Below are positions 25,454-34,364 of a DNA stretch of 64,000 nt, piece by piece. The stretch is from Sutcliffiella horikoshii. Its GTDB lineage: Bacteria; Bacillota; Bacilli; Bacillales; Bacillaceae_I. Below the pieces are notes generated by a model. That model was not told the DNA's origin and made no database searches. It worked only from the letters and a program-made list of their open reading frames with translations. A program made the position numbers and the translations under genes. The stretch's first letter is position 1, and each line of letters begins with the position of its first letter. The stretch covers positions 2,558,666-2,622,665 of the forward strand of contig KV440964.1 in assembly GCA_001636495.1 (NCBI GenBank). The letters run 5' to 3'.

Positions 25454-26225
25454 AACGTACGAATATATTGAAGTTTCCATTGAAAGCTCGATAGGTATTG
25501 TTAAACTCAATAGACCAAAAGTGCTGAACGCAATTAACAGGCCGATGGTCACTGAAATTGTGACAGTATTGGAAGAGTTTGATCGAAACGATGAAGTCAA
25601 AGCTATGGTATTGGCAGGAAACGGCCGTGCTTTTGCTGCAGGAGCAGATATCGATGAAATGGCAGAAGCAACAGCGATTGAGCTTGAACTGTTAAATCAA
25701 TTCACAGAATGGGATCGACTTGCTTGGGTAAAGAAACCTATTATCGGTGCTGTTCAAGGCTTTGCCCTTGGGGGAGGCTTTGAACTTGCCCTCTGTTGTG
25801 ACATCTTATTTGCAGCACATGATGCCGAATTCGGCTTTCCTGAGATAAGCCTCGGTGTCATGCCTGGAGCAGGGGGAACGCAGAGATTGACAAAACTGAT
25901 GGGCAAATCAAAAGCAATGGAATGGTTGCTTACCGGTGACAGGATGAGTGCAAAGGAAGCATTGCATTATGGAGTGATCAACCGGGTCATCCCGAAAGAA
26001 TTATTAATGGAAGAAACCATGCATTTTGCACAAAAAATAGCTAAACAACCGCCTCTTTCCCTTCGATTGATCAAAGAATCTGTCCATAAGGCAGTGGACT
26101 ATTCTGTGTATGAAGGGATGCAATACGAACGAAAGAATTTTTATCTTTTGTTTGCATCCAAAGATCAAAAAGAAGGCATGCGTGCATTTAAGGAAAAGCG
26201 TAAGCCTAAATTTGAAGGGGAATAA
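25446..26225 (+). CDS. paaF: Enoyl-CoA hydratase (PaaF-like)
   Basis: A 259-residue crotonase. Both catalytic glutamates of hydratases are seen: in GGGFELALCCD and in FPEISLGVMPGAGGTQRL, with the oxyanion-hole AGNGRAFAAGADIDEM. Likely hydrates 2,3-dehydroadipyl-CoA in the lower Paa pathway; which crotonase takes which step is inferred from active-site residues. It overlaps the EthD gene by 8 bp. Confidence 0.88.
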   Translation: MSKTYEYIEVSIESSIGIVKLNRPKVLNAINRPMVTEIVTVLEEFDRNDEVKAMVLAGNGRAFAAGADIDEMAEATAIELELLNQFTEWDRLAWVKKPIIGAVQGFALGGGFELALCCDILFAAHDAEFGFPEISLGVMPGAGGTQRLTKLMGKSKAMEWLLTGDRMSAKEALHYGVINRVIPKELLMEETMHFAQKIAKQPPLSLRLIKESVHKAVDYSVYEGMQYERKNFYLLFASKDQKEGMRAFKEKRKPKFEGE

Positions 26226-26237
26226 GGGGGATACACC

Positions 26238-27011
26238 ATGTTTGAAACCATTAAATATGAAATAGTAAACCAGGTTGCATGGGTCATCATGAACCGGCCG
26301 GATAAATTGAATGCGTTTACAGAACAGATGAACAAAGAGATCACGAAGGCATTAAAGCAGGCAAGTTTGGATGAAAGTGTTCGGGCTATAGTCATTACCG
26401 GGGAAGGCAGGGCGTTTTCCTCTGGCCAGGACCTTGCAGAAGTGGATGAAAATATGGATCACGGTCATGTCTTGCGTACAAGATATGGGCCGATGATGAA
26501 ACAGTTGTCCCGATGTGAAAAACCTGTCATTGCTGCGATAAATGGAGTTGCTGCCGGTGCAGGTTTCAGCCTTGCCTTAGCATGTGATTTTCGTATTGCC
26601 TCTGAAAAAGCAAGCTTTGTTCAAGCGTTTATACATGTCGGGTTAATCCCTGACTCGGGGAATCTGTATTTTCTCCCTAAATTAGTGGGAACGGCCAAAG
26701 CATTGGAGTTAGCTATATTAGGAGAGAAAATTAAAGCAGAACAGGCAAAAGAATATGGACTTGTCACCAAAGTGGTCCCTGTAGACAGTTGGAACGAAGA
26801 AGTGGAAGCATTTGCGAACAAACTTGCTAACATGCCTACACAAGCAATTGGACTCATTAAACGATCTATACAAGCAAGTTGGAACCTTACGTATGAAGAG
26901 TATTTGGAGCAGGAAGCGTACGGTCAGAGAATTGCCGGTCTATCAGAAGACCACAAAGAAGGGGTAACTTCTTTTATAGAAAAAAGAAAACCAGCATTTA
27001 AAGGAAGATAA
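26238..27011 (+). CDS. paaG: 2-(1,2-epoxy-1,2-dihydrophenyl)acetyl-CoA isomerase (PaaG-like)
   Basis: A 257-residue crotonase paralogue. It lacks the first hydratase Glu (AAGAGFSLALACD) and has Asp in HVGLIPDSGNLYFLP, the pattern of PaaG, which turns the epoxide into oxepin-CoA and also isomerises 3,4- to 2,3-dehydroadipyl-CoA. GGGGGA SD; 12 bp after paaF. Confidence 0.87.
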   Translation: MFETIKYEIVNQVAWVIMNRPDKLNAFTEQMNKEITKALKQASLDESVRAIVITGEGRAFSSGQDLAEVDENMDHGHVLRTRYGPMMKQLSRCEKPVIAAINGVAAGAGFSLALACDFRIASEKASFVQAFIHVGLIPDSGNLYFLPKLVGTAKALELAILGEKIKAEQAKEYGLVTKVVPVDSWNEEVEAFANKLANMPTQAIGLIKRSIQASWNLTYEEYLEQEAYGQRIAGLSEDHKEGVTSFIEKRKPAFKGR

Positions 27012-27035
27012 TAAAAACTTAAAGGAGATGAGAGT

Positions 27036-28553
27036 ATGTCTACAGTTAAAGAGCAAAAAATGGAACAACTTGATATGAAACGAGACACTTATCAACTTAT
27101 TATCGCAGGTCAACGCATGGGTAGTTCTACAGGAGAAACGTTTACTACTTACAATCCTGCAACAGGAGAAGCAGTTGCAACGATCGCGAAAGCTTCTAAA
27201 GAGGATGCGGAAAAAGCGGTTCAAGCCGCACGTCAAGCATTTGATAAAGGAAAGTGGAAGCTCTTCCCGTTAAACAAACGTGCAAGAACATTAAATAAAA
27301 TTGCTTCTATCATGCGATCCCGTTTCAATGAGCTGGTAGAGTTAGAGATTTTAGATACTGGTAAGTCCCTTGCAGCTGCACAAGGGCAAGTGATGCAAGC
27401 AATCGAAGACTTTGAGTTCTATGCAGGTGCTATCGTTGGCCACCGCGGATCTGTTAATAACGTTCCAGGACAATTCCACAACTTCACAGAAAAAGAACCA
27501 GTAGGTGTTTGTGCGCAGATCATTCCATGGAACTATCCACTAATGATGGCAGCATGGAAGATTGCCCCGGCAATAGCGGTAGGCTGCTCCGTTGTCGTGA
27601 AACCAGCCACCCTAACTCCGCTGACTGCCATCGTGTTAGGTGAAATATGTGTAGAAGCAGGAGTTCCTGAAGGAGTTGTCAACATCATCCCAGGTGCAGG
27701 GTCTGAAGTTGGAAACTACTTAGTTGAACACCCTCAAGTAGACAAAGTAGCATTCACTGGCTCAACTCCAATCGGAAAAGACATCATGGAGAAAGCTTCC
27801 CAGACTCTTAAACGAGTAACATTGGAACTTGGTGGCAAGTCTCCTAATCTAGTATTTGAAGATGCAGACATTGATGCTGCAGTAGACGGATCTTTGTTTG
27901 GAATTTTTTATAACACAGGTCAATCTTGTGAAGCGCGTTCCCGTCTGTATGTCCACGAAAATATCTATGACGCGTTTATGGAGAAGTTCGTAGAAAAAGC
28001 GAAAAAGCTTTCCCTTGGTGATCCTTTTGCAAAAGAAACACATATTGGCGCGATCATCAACCAAGGTCAGTTAGATGTAATTGACGGCTATGTTCAATCT
28101 GCAAAAGAAGAAGGAGCTAACATCGTTTTAGGCGGTCAAGTGGCTAAAGTGGAAGGCTATGAAAATGGTTTCTGGTATGAGCCAACCATTATCACTGGTG
28201 TTACACACGAAATGAAAGTGGTAAAAGAGGAGATTTTCGGGCCAGTTGTGGTAGTTATGCCATTTAGTGACGAGAAAGAAGCGGTTAGACTTGCGAATGA
28301 CAGCGAATATGGACTTGGTTCAGCTATCTGGACAAAAGACCATGGCCGTGCAACCCGTGTTGCAAAACAAATCCAAGCTGGAATCGTGATGGTCAACTGC
28401 CCATTCTCCGCTTTCCCTGGCACGCCGTTTGGAGGATATAAGCAATCCGGCTTCGGACGCGAGCTATGCATTGAAACGCTTGATCTTTATACAGAGACGA
28501 AGAGCATCATTTCCTATTTCGGAAACCGTCCGCTTAATCCGTTCGGTGTATAA
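27036..28553 (+). CDS. Aldehyde dehydrogenase (probable open-chain semialdehyde dehydrogenase of the Paa pathway)
   Basis: A 505-residue NAD(P)-dependent ALDH. Catalytic Cys in GQSCEARSRLYV, general base Glu in VTLELGGKSPNLV, NAD motif FTGSTPIGKDIM, and EEIFGPVVVVMPF. In organisms without a fused PaaZ, a separate aldehyde dehydrogenase oxidises the ring-opened 3-oxo-5,6-dehydrosuberyl-CoA semialdehyde; its place in this operon suggests that job. The partner oxepin-CoA hydrolase is not obvious here. SD AAGGAGATGAG. Confidence 0.85.
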   Translation: MSTVKEQKMEQLDMKRDTYQLIIAGQRMGSSTGETFTTYNPATGEAVATIAKASKEDAEKAVQAARQAFDKGKWKLFPLNKRARTLNKIASIMRSRFNELVELEILDTGKSLAAAQGQVMQAIEDFEFYAGAIVGHRGSVNNVPGQFHNFTEKEPVGVCAQIIPWNYPLMMAAWKIAPAIAVGCSVVVKPATLTPLTAIVLGEICVEAGVPEGVVNIIPGAGSEVGNYLVEHPQVDKVAFTGSTPIGKDIMEKASQTLKRVTLELGGKSPNLVFEDADIDAAVDGSLFGIFYNTGQSCEARSRLYVHENIYDAFMEKFVEKAKKLSLGDPFAKETHIGAIINQGQLDVIDGYVQSAKEEGANIVLGGQVAKVEGYENGFWYEPTIITGVTHEMKVVKEEIFGPVVVVMPFSDEKEAVRLANDSEYGLGSAIWTKDHGRATRVAKQIQAGIVMVNCPFSAFPGTPFGGYKQSGFGRELCIETLDLYTETKSIISYFGNRPLNPFGV

Positions 28554-28575
28554 AAAGAATAATTTTTAAAATTGG

Positions 28576-28608
28576 AGCAAAGGGGCATGGTCCTCTTTGC
28601 TTTTTTTA
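28576..28608 (+). terminator. Possible internal terminator or attenuator in the paa operon
   Basis: AGCAAAGGGG and CCTCTTTGCT form a stem followed by T7, between the ALDH and paaH genes. No strong promoter is visible between it and paaH, so it may reduce rather than stop transcription. Confidence 0.6.
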
Positions 28609-28634
28609 CAGCATGATGAAGGAGGAGAATCTAG

Positions 28635-29480
28635 ATGGAAAAAGTAGTGGTCATCGGTTCAGGTGTCATGGGTCGTGGCATTGCCTATGTAAGTGCGTTA
28701 GGCGGGTACCATACAACACTAATAGACGTGAAGGACGAACAACTTGAAGGTGCTAGAACCGAAATAGAAACCATCATCTCAAAAGGGTTGGAAAGAGGAA
28801 AAATAACAGAGCACGTAGCAGGGGAATTAAGAGATAGTTTATATTATTCTACCAAACTTGAAGATGCCGCTATGCAAGCCAATCTTATTATAGAAGCGGT
28901 ACCTGAAAACATGGAAATTAAAAAAACTGTCTACCAAAAAATAGACAAGGTTGCACCTGCGCATTGTTTTTTTGCTTCCAATACCTCTACCATGAGTCCA
29001 ACAGAAATAGGAAGTTTCACATCGCGACCGGAAAAAGTGATCGCGATGCACTTTTTTAATCCAGTACATAAAATGAAACTTGTGGAAATTGTCCGTGGTT
29101 TGGAAACAAGCGATGAAACGGCAGAATTTATCCGTCATGCAGCAGAAAAAATGGGGAAAGAAACGGTTGTTGTCAATGAATTTCCTGGATTTGTGACAAG
29201 CAGAATCAGTGCCCTTGTCGGGAATGAAGCCTTTTATATGTTGCAAGAAGGGGTAGGAACACCTGAAGAGATTGATAAAGCGATCAAACTTGGACTTAAT
29301 TATCCGATGGGGCCATTCGAACTTGGAGACTTGGTAGGATTGGATACACGTCTGAATAACCTGAAATATCTTCATGAAAAGTTAGGCGAAAAGTATCGCC
29401 CGGCACCTCTGCTAGAAAAGTATGTGAAAGCCGGAAGACTAGGCAGGAAAAGTGGAAAAGGAGTTTATGACTACCAATAA
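28635..29480 (+). CDS. paaH: 3-hydroxyacyl-CoA dehydrogenase (PaaH-like)
   Basis: A 281-residue NAD-dependent short 3-hydroxyacyl-CoA dehydrogenase. Rossmann motif VVIGSGVMGRGIAYVSAL; catalytic His-Glu pair in HFFNPVHKMKLVEIV; NEFPGFVTSRI. Likely oxidises 3-hydroxyadipyl-CoA to 3-oxoadipyl-CoA. GGAGGAG SD. Twelve to twenty bp from the next thiolase gene. Confidence 0.92.
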   Translation: MEKVVVIGSGVMGRGIAYVSALGGYHTTLIDVKDEQLEGARTEIETIISKGLERGKITEHVAGELRDSLYYSTKLEDAAMQANLIIEAVPENMEIKKTVYQKIDKVAPAHCFFASNTSTMSPTEIGSFTSRPEKVIAMHFFNPVHKMKLVEIVRGLETSDETAEFIRHAAEKMGKETVVVNEFPGFVTSRISALVGNEAFYMLQEGVGTPEEIDKAIKLGLNYPMGPFELGDLVGLDTRLNNLKYLHEKLGEKYRPAPLLEKYVKAGRLGRKSGKGVYDYQ

Positions 29481-29501
29481 ACAACAAGAGAGGTGTGCCT
29501 T

Positions 29502-30713
29502 ATGAAGGAAGTTGTAATTGTAGATGCTTGCCGAACACCAATTGGAAGGTATAAAGGTGCGTTAAAGGCTGTTCGCCCGGATGACCTTGGGGCAATCGTA
29601 ATTAAAGCCCTTGTAGAAAGAAACCCTAGTGTGCCGGTAATTGAAATCGAAGAAGTCGTGTTCGGCAATGCCAACCAGGCGGGGGAAGATAACCGCAATG
29701 TTGCACGGATGAGTGCATTATTGGCAGGTCTACCGGTAGAGGTGGCTGGCACTACTATCAACCGTTTATGCGGATCGGGTCTTGATGCGGTAAATTATGC
29801 GGCACGTGCCATAATGGTGGGAGAAGGCGACATTTTTATAGCCGGCGGGACTGAGAGCATGACAAGGGCTCCTTTTGTCATGGCAAAGCCGGAAATGGAC
29901 TACCCCCGAGGCAATATGGAGCTCATGGATACCACCATCGGCTGGAGATTTACTAACAGAAAACTTGAAAAAATGTACGGAGTGGACACGATGCCGCAAA
30001 CGGCAGAAAACGTGGCAAGAGAATTCTCCGTCTCCCGTGAAGATCAAGACGTATTTGCCCTTGAAAGCCAGCAAAAAGCAAAAAAAGCAATGGATTCGGG
30101 CCGCTTTAAAGAAGAAATGGTACCAGTCACGATTGTGGATAGAAAAGGCAAGGAAACAATTGTTGACTGCGACGAGCACCCTCGACCTGAGACGAGTTTA
30201 GAGAAACTGAGCACCCTGAAACCTATTTTTGGCGAAGGTACCACAATAACTGCAGGCAACGCGTCAGGTGTAAATGACGGCGCAGCGGCATTGCTACTGA
30301 TGAGTGCAGAGAAAGCGAAAGAGCTTGGTTTAAGGCCATTAGCAAGGTATGTCACATCTGCCGCTGCCGGGCTTACTCCATCGATTATGGGAATAGGGCC
30401 GATTTACGCTACCAGGAAAGCACTTGGAAGGGCAGGTCTGTCTGTTAGTGATATAGACCTTGTTGAGTTAAATGAAGCATTTGCCTCCCAATCGCTAGAA
30501 TGTATGCGCCAATTAGAACTAGATCCTAGCAGAGTGAATGTAAACGGGGGTGCAATTGCGTTTGGACATCCTCTTGGTGCCAGCGGGGCAAGGATCTTAA
30601 CTACCCTTGTGCATGAAATGAACAAACGGGGTGTAAGATACGGCCTTGCGACGATGTGTGTAGGAGTTGGACAGGGGATTGCGACGATAGTTGAGAGACC
30701 ACATGAATCATAG
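29502..30713 (+). CDS. paaJ: Thiolase (PaaJ-like, 3-oxoadipyl-CoA thiolase)
   Basis: A 403-residue thiolase with nucleophilic Cys in NRLCGSGLDAV (about residue 90), His in GGAIAFGHPLGASGAR and second Cys in MCVGVGQG. In this operon the expected substrate is 3-oxoadipyl-CoA, giving succinyl-CoA and acetyl-CoA. ATG 29502 is preferred over GTG 29493, which overlaps the SD GAGAGGTG. An 8-bp stem (AATCATAG/CTATGATT, 30706-30732) follows the stop and may end the transcript. Confidence 0.92.
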   Translation: MKEVVIVDACRTPIGRYKGALKAVRPDDLGAIVIKALVERNPSVPVIEIEEVVFGNANQAGEDNRNVARMSALLAGLPVEVAGTTINRLCGSGLDAVNYAARAIMVGEGDIFIAGGTESMTRAPFVMAKPEMDYPRGNMELMDTTIGWRFTNRKLEKMYGVDTMPQTAENVAREFSVSREDQDVFALESQQKAKKAMDSGRFKEEMVPVTIVDRKGKETIVDCDEHPRPETSLEKLSTLKPIFGEGTTITAGNASGVNDGAAALLLMSAEKAKELGLRPLARYVTSAAAGLTPSIMGIGPIYATRKALGRAGLSVSDIDLVELNEAFASQSLECMRQLELDPSRVNVNGGAIAFGHPLGASGARILTTLVHEMNKRGVRYGLATMCVGVGQGIATIVERPHES

Positions 30714-30865
30714 AGCTTGATGCCCTATGATTCTTTGGGCTGGTTTTTTGGAGGAAGCTTGGATAAGTTTTCCGTTTTCATCTTTTCTATAACGCGTTAC
30801 TCTGTTAAAATGAAATTACTGTAATATAGCTATTTATCATTTGTGGTAGAAAGAGGATGCAGGTA

Positions 30866-31741
30866 ATGAATACAAGATCTATGATTTTCACTTTATATGG
30901 GGACTATGTCAGACATTATGGCAATAAAATTTGGATTGGTAGCTTAATCAAATTATTAAATGAATTTGGTCATAATGATCAAGCAGTGCGCGCAGCGATA
31001 TCGCGTATGAACAAGCAGGGATGGGTCCAAGCGGAGAAAAAGGGGAACAAAAGTTATTATTTTTTAACAGACCGCGGCGTGAAAAGAATAGATGAAGCGG
31101 CGAAACGTATTTTCAAGTTGAAGACGGATAGCTGGGATGGAAAATGGCGCATGCTTATGTACACCATTCCCGAAGAGATCCGAAGTGTTCGGGACGAGCT
31201 GCGGAAAGAGTTGGTATGGAGTGGGTTTGGGACGTTATCAAACAGTTGTTGGATTTCGCCTAACTCATTAGAAAAACAAGTACAGGACCTTATCGCCAAA
31301 TACGAAATAGAAGAGTATGTAGACTTTTTCATTTCTGAATATCATGGGCCTTTTGAAAATGAACGACTTGTGATGAAAAGTTGGGATCTGAATGAGATAA
31401 ATGGAAGGTACCAACAATTTATCCAAGAGTATAGCCAGAAATATATCATCGATAAGAATAAGATTGGAAAAGGCCAAATGACAGATGCTGAATGTTTCGT
31501 GGAGCGGACCAAGCTTGTACATGAATACAGAAAGTTCTTGTTCGTTGATCCGGGACTGCCAGAAGAGCTTTTACCGGACATGTGGCTCGGCAGTCATGCA
31601 GCTTCTTTGTTTAGTGAATATTATAAAGAATTGGCAGAGCCAGCTTCTCGCTTCTTTGAAGAGGTCTTTGAGGATGGTAATGAGCTTGAGTTGAAGGATA
31701 AGAAGTATGATGTGATGAATCATCCATATATTATGGAGTGA
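30866..31741 (+). CDS. paaX: PaaX-family transcriptional regulator
   Basis: A 291-residue regulator with an N-terminal winged helix (LINKLLNEFGHNDQ-type: IKLLNEFGHNDQAVRAAISRMNKQGWV), the PaaX central domain (WDGKWRMLMYTIPEEIRSVRDELRKELVWSGFG) and the C-terminal PaaX_C domain. PaaX is the phenylacetyl-CoA-responsive repressor in enteric and other bacteria. It lies directly after paaJ with its own spacing, so it may be autoregulated; it is the best candidate to bind the shared CGTT-N5-AACG sites. ATG 30866 gives better SD spacing than 30857. Confidence 0.93.
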   Translation: MNTRSMIFTLYGDYVRHYGNKIWIGSLIKLLNEFGHNDQAVRAAISRMNKQGWVQAEKKGNKSYYFLTDRGVKRIDEAAKRIFKLKTDSWDGKWRMLMYTIPEEIRSVRDELRKELVWSGFGTLSNSCWISPNSLEKQVQDLIAKYEIEEYVDFFISEYHGPFENERLVMKSWDLNEINGRYQQFIQEYSQKYIIDKNKIGKGQMTDAECFVERTKLVHEYRKFLFVDPGLPEELLPDMWLGSHAASLFSEYYKELAEPASRFFEEVFEDGNELELKDKKYDVMNHPYIME

Positions 31742-31831
31742 TGGGGGCATTTCCACTTGGACGGTGGAAGTGCTTTTTGGTTTTGATAGGGTTATTTGTT
31801 TACATAACATTGTTATGGTGTATTTGATGAC

Positions 31832-31963
31832 TGTCGATTTTTTGTTGAAAGGTAGAAGGTGGGCCGAAAAATGTAGAAGGTTTGTTATTTATGGAAGAAG
31901 ATCCTTAAGAAAGTGTCGAAGTTTTATGTTTTAATGTAGAAGATCATCCTAAAGTTGTAGAAC
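31832..31963. repeat. Degenerate 21-bp periodic motif (GTAGAAG)
   Basis: The words GTCGATT (31833), GGTAGAAG (31851), TGTAGAAG (31872), TGGAAGAAG (31892), TGTCGAAG (31914), TGTAGAAG (31935) and TGTAGAAC (31956) recur every 19-22 bp. The bases between them are not conserved. The period is two helical turns. It is in the 810-bp gene-free gap downstream of paaX, which otherwise holds only the array at 32233 and no credible ORF. Confidence 0.55.
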
Positions 31964-32232
31964 CTAGCAAATTAAATCTAAAAGGCTCTTTTCTCAAAGA
32001 TTGTTGCTATTCATAGTAAAAAGTCGGCAATAGGACTTTTTATCGCTTATCTACTTTAAATTAGGCATGCAGTCTATCCCGTATAGCCAGGAAAAGAGCG
32101 CGATAGCAAGGAATATAACGGTTGATTTATAAATACTAAAATCAACAAAGTTTACGAAAACAGCCATCTAAAAAGACAGATCCAGTAAATAGAAGAATTC
32201 ACCAAACATCGAATCAAATTAAAAAGCACCTA

Positions 32233-32440
32233 TATGAAGACCTCCCTATTCCTAATTTCTCGTCACCGAGGTCTTCATAACCTCTATGAAGACCTCTCTA
32301 ATCCTAATTTCTCGTCACTGAGGTCTTCATAACCTCTATGAAGACCTCTCTACTCTATTTTTCCCGTCACTGAGGTCTTCATCACGTCCATGAGGACCTC
32401 TCTACTCTATTTTTCTCGTCACTGAGGTCTTCATCACGAC
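32233..32440. repeat. 52-bp tandem repeat array 2 (four units, reverse orientation)
   Basis: Units begin at 32233, 32285, 32337 and 32389, exactly 52 bp apart. Each runs TATGAAGACCTC - 20-bp pyrimidine-rich core - CGTCACTGAGGTCTTCAT, the reverse complement of the units at 20.6 kb and 37.3 kb. Hairpin arms are conserved and the core (for example CTACTCTATTTTTCTCGTCAC) varies a little. Confidence 0.95.
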
Positions 32441-32506
32441 GATCAAGGATTACCCTAATGATTATTCCTCAATTCAACTGTTTTATAATTTCCTAAACAA
32501 CAATAA

Positions 32507-32530
32507 ACCGAGCCATCTACCCAGCCCGGT
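32507..32530 (-). terminator. Weak terminator for the hexapeptide-repeat gene
   Basis: ACCGAGC and GCCCGGT can pair with one mismatch; on the minus strand TTTATTGTT follows. Confidence 0.4.
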
Positions 32531-32552
32531 CACGCACGCAACTTCCGTCTAT

Positions 32553-33068
32553 TTATTCTCCCAATTCCCTCTCATAATCTTTCCCTTTCTGCACATATGT
32601 ATCAATGGACATCTGTATGAGCTCCAAATCCTTGTCTGTTAATTCACGAATCACCTTACCAGGCGACCCTACAACCAACGAACGTGGAGGAATCTTTTTA
32701 CCGGAAGGAATTAATGTGTTCGCTCCAATGATGCTTTCTTCCCCAATATCAGCACCATCCAAGATCGTCGAACCCATTCCTACTATACATCGCTTTCTAA
32801 CCGTACAGCCGTGCAATATAGCAGTATGGCCAACTGTCACTTCATCTTCAACCACTAAAGGGAAACCTTCGTATAAATGCGCTGTTACATTATCTTGGAT
32901 GCTGCATCTCTTACCAATGGAAATTGGTCCTTCATCGCCGCGCAGAACCGCGTTAAACCAAACAGTCGATTCTTCTCCGATCGTTACGTCACCGATAATT
33001 CGAGCTCCAGGTGCTACAAAAACTGAATCATGAAGTTGAGGTTTTTTTCCACCAAAAGGATAAATCAT
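32553..33068 (-). CDS. Gamma-carbonic-anhydrase-like hexapeptide protein (PaaY/YtoA family)
   Basis: A 171-residue left-handed beta-helix protein built of hexapeptide repeats (IGDVTIGEESTVWFNAVLRGD ...). The metal-binding His pattern of gamma-carbonic anhydrases is present (NVTAHLYEG, TVGHTAILHGC). Next to paa genes it could act as PaaY, a thioesterase-like protein that relieves dead-end CoA esters, but YtoA-type homologues occur widely outside paa loci, so this role is uncertain. It is transcribed alone on the minus strand. Confidence 0.85.
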   Translation of the reverse strand: MIYPFGGKKPQLHDSVFVAPGARIIGDVTIGEESTVWFNAVLRGDEGPISIGKRCSIQDNVTAHLYEGFPLVVEDEVTVGHTAILHGCTVRKRCIVGMGSTILDGADIGEESIIGANTLIPSGKKIPPRSLVVGSPGKVIRELTDKDLELIQMSIDTYVQKGKDYERELGE

Positions 33069-33147
33069 TCATCACTCACTCCCCAAATATTATTGTCTAA
33101 ATATTAAAATTAGTATAACATTATTTTTACGAGGGGTGAAATATTTG

Positions 33148-34095
33148 ATGAATAAACTACAAGTAATTCTAAAAATAAACTTTCCGATCATCCAAGGCGG
33201 AATGGGGAATATCAGTAATGCTCCATTAACTGCAGCTGTTTCCAACGCAGGAGGTCTCGGTACAATAGGGGCAGGTACGATGAAGCCGGAAGAAGTGGAA
33301 GAGATTATCATTAAAACCAAAGAACTCACGGAAAAACCTTTTGCTGTGAATGTTGCTTTGTCGGTTTCTCCATATACGAAAGAAGTTCTGAAACTCATTA
33401 TTAAGCACAAGGTACCGGTTGTGTCCCTTTCAGCAGGGAATCCGGCTCCTTATATTCCGAAGCTAAAGGAACATGGGCTAACGGTCATTTGTGTGGTGGC
33501 TTCTCCTAAACAGGCTATAAAAGCAGAGAATGAGGGAGCTGATATTATTGTAGCAGAAGGTTATGAAGCTGCCGGCATAAATTCTAACCTTGAAACAACC
33601 ACTATGACATTAATTCCACAAATTGTAGAGGCTGTGTCCATTCCTGTTGTAGCAGCTGGGGGAATAGGGAATGGAAAAGGGCTTGCTGCAGCTATCGCCC
33701 TGGGTGCCTCTGGAGTGCAGATGGGGACAAGATTGATTGCTACGAAAGAAGCACCTTTCCACCATCATTATAAGAATTCCATCTTAGCTGCTGACGATCA
33801 GGGTACTGTCATTGTGGGCCGAACCGTCGGGAGAGTACGAAGGGTCATTCGTACTCCATATGCAGATCTGCTTCTAAAAAAAGAGCAGGAAGGGATTACA
33901 CTTGAAGAGTTTAATTTGTTAACTACTGAAGATCACCACATTAAAGGTGCAGTAGAGGGTGAGCTGGAGCAAGGATTCATTAACGGCGGTCAAATATCAA
34001 GTATCATCCAAACGATCCCAAGTGTAAGTGAACTTTTCGAGCAAATGGTTACGGAAGCAAAAGAGCAGCTACAAAAAGCAGATGCCCAATTATAA
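33148..34095 (+). CDS. FMN-dependent oxidoreductase, nitronate monooxygenase/FabK family
   Basis: A 315-residue TIM-barrel flavoprotein. FMN-binding features: FPIIQGGMGNIS at the N-terminus, GGLGTIGAGTM, VVAAGGIGNGKGLAAAIALGASGVQMGTRLIAT. Members oxidise alkyl nitronates or reduce enoyl-ACP; the active-site His of classical NMO is not clear from reading (EGYEAAG replaces EG.EAGGH), so the substrate is open. Start at 33148, with GAGGGG upstream; TTG 33145 is an alternative. A terminator follows. Confidence 0.8.
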   Translation: MNKLQVILKINFPIIQGGMGNISNAPLTAAVSNAGGLGTIGAGTMKPEEVEEIIIKTKELTEKPFAVNVALSVSPYTKEVLKLIIKHKVPVVSLSAGNPAPYIPKLKEHGLTVICVVASPKQAIKAENEGADIIVAEGYEAAGINSNLETTTMTLIPQIVEAVSIPVVAAGGIGNGKGLAAAIALGASGVQMGTRLIATKEAPFHHHYKNSILAADDQGTVIVGRTVGRVRRVIRTPYADLLLKKEQEGITLEEFNLLTTEDHHIKGAVEGELEQGFINGGQISSIIQTIPSVSELFEQMVTEAKEQLQKADAQL

Positions 34096-34101
34096 AAGTC
34101 A

Positions 34102-34139
34102 AGAAACCTCTTAGCCATTCAGAGGTTTCTATTTTTTTA
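34102..34139 (+). terminator. Terminator after the FMN oxidoreductase gene
   Basis: AGAAACCTCT and AGAGGTTTCT form a 10-bp stem with a 9-nt loop, followed by a T-run. Confidence 0.88.
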
Positions 34140-34220
34140 TTTATAAAAAGAAAAAGGGTTTTAGAGAAAAATGGCGTATTTATTGTAAAATAATAAATTT
34201 ATTTAAATTTTTAGAATATA

Positions 34221-34272
34221 TTGACACTATTTGTTTGTTGGTGTTAATATAACGTTGAAAAAACGAATAACG
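34221..34272 (+). promoter_or_regulatory. ABC importer promoter with CGTT-N5-AACG operator
   Basis: TTGACA (34221-34226), 17-18 bp, TTAATA/TAATAT (34244-34250), then CGTTGAAAAAACG at 34253-34265 and a further AACG at 34269-34272. The repeat has the same spacing and position relative to -10 as in the paaA and thioesterase-pdh promoters. Confidence 0.75.
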
Positions 34273-34364
34273 TTTTGTCCATCATAGACAACCACATAAT
34301 GTAAACGGTTTCAAGAGCTTACATAATTTTATGTAGCTTTAAAACATATATAAGGGGGATAAGT

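Noticed and set aside
28839-29375. 178-residue minus-strand ORF opposite paaH
   Set aside because: Shadow of a well-supported dehydrogenase; His/Phe-rich product with no domain.
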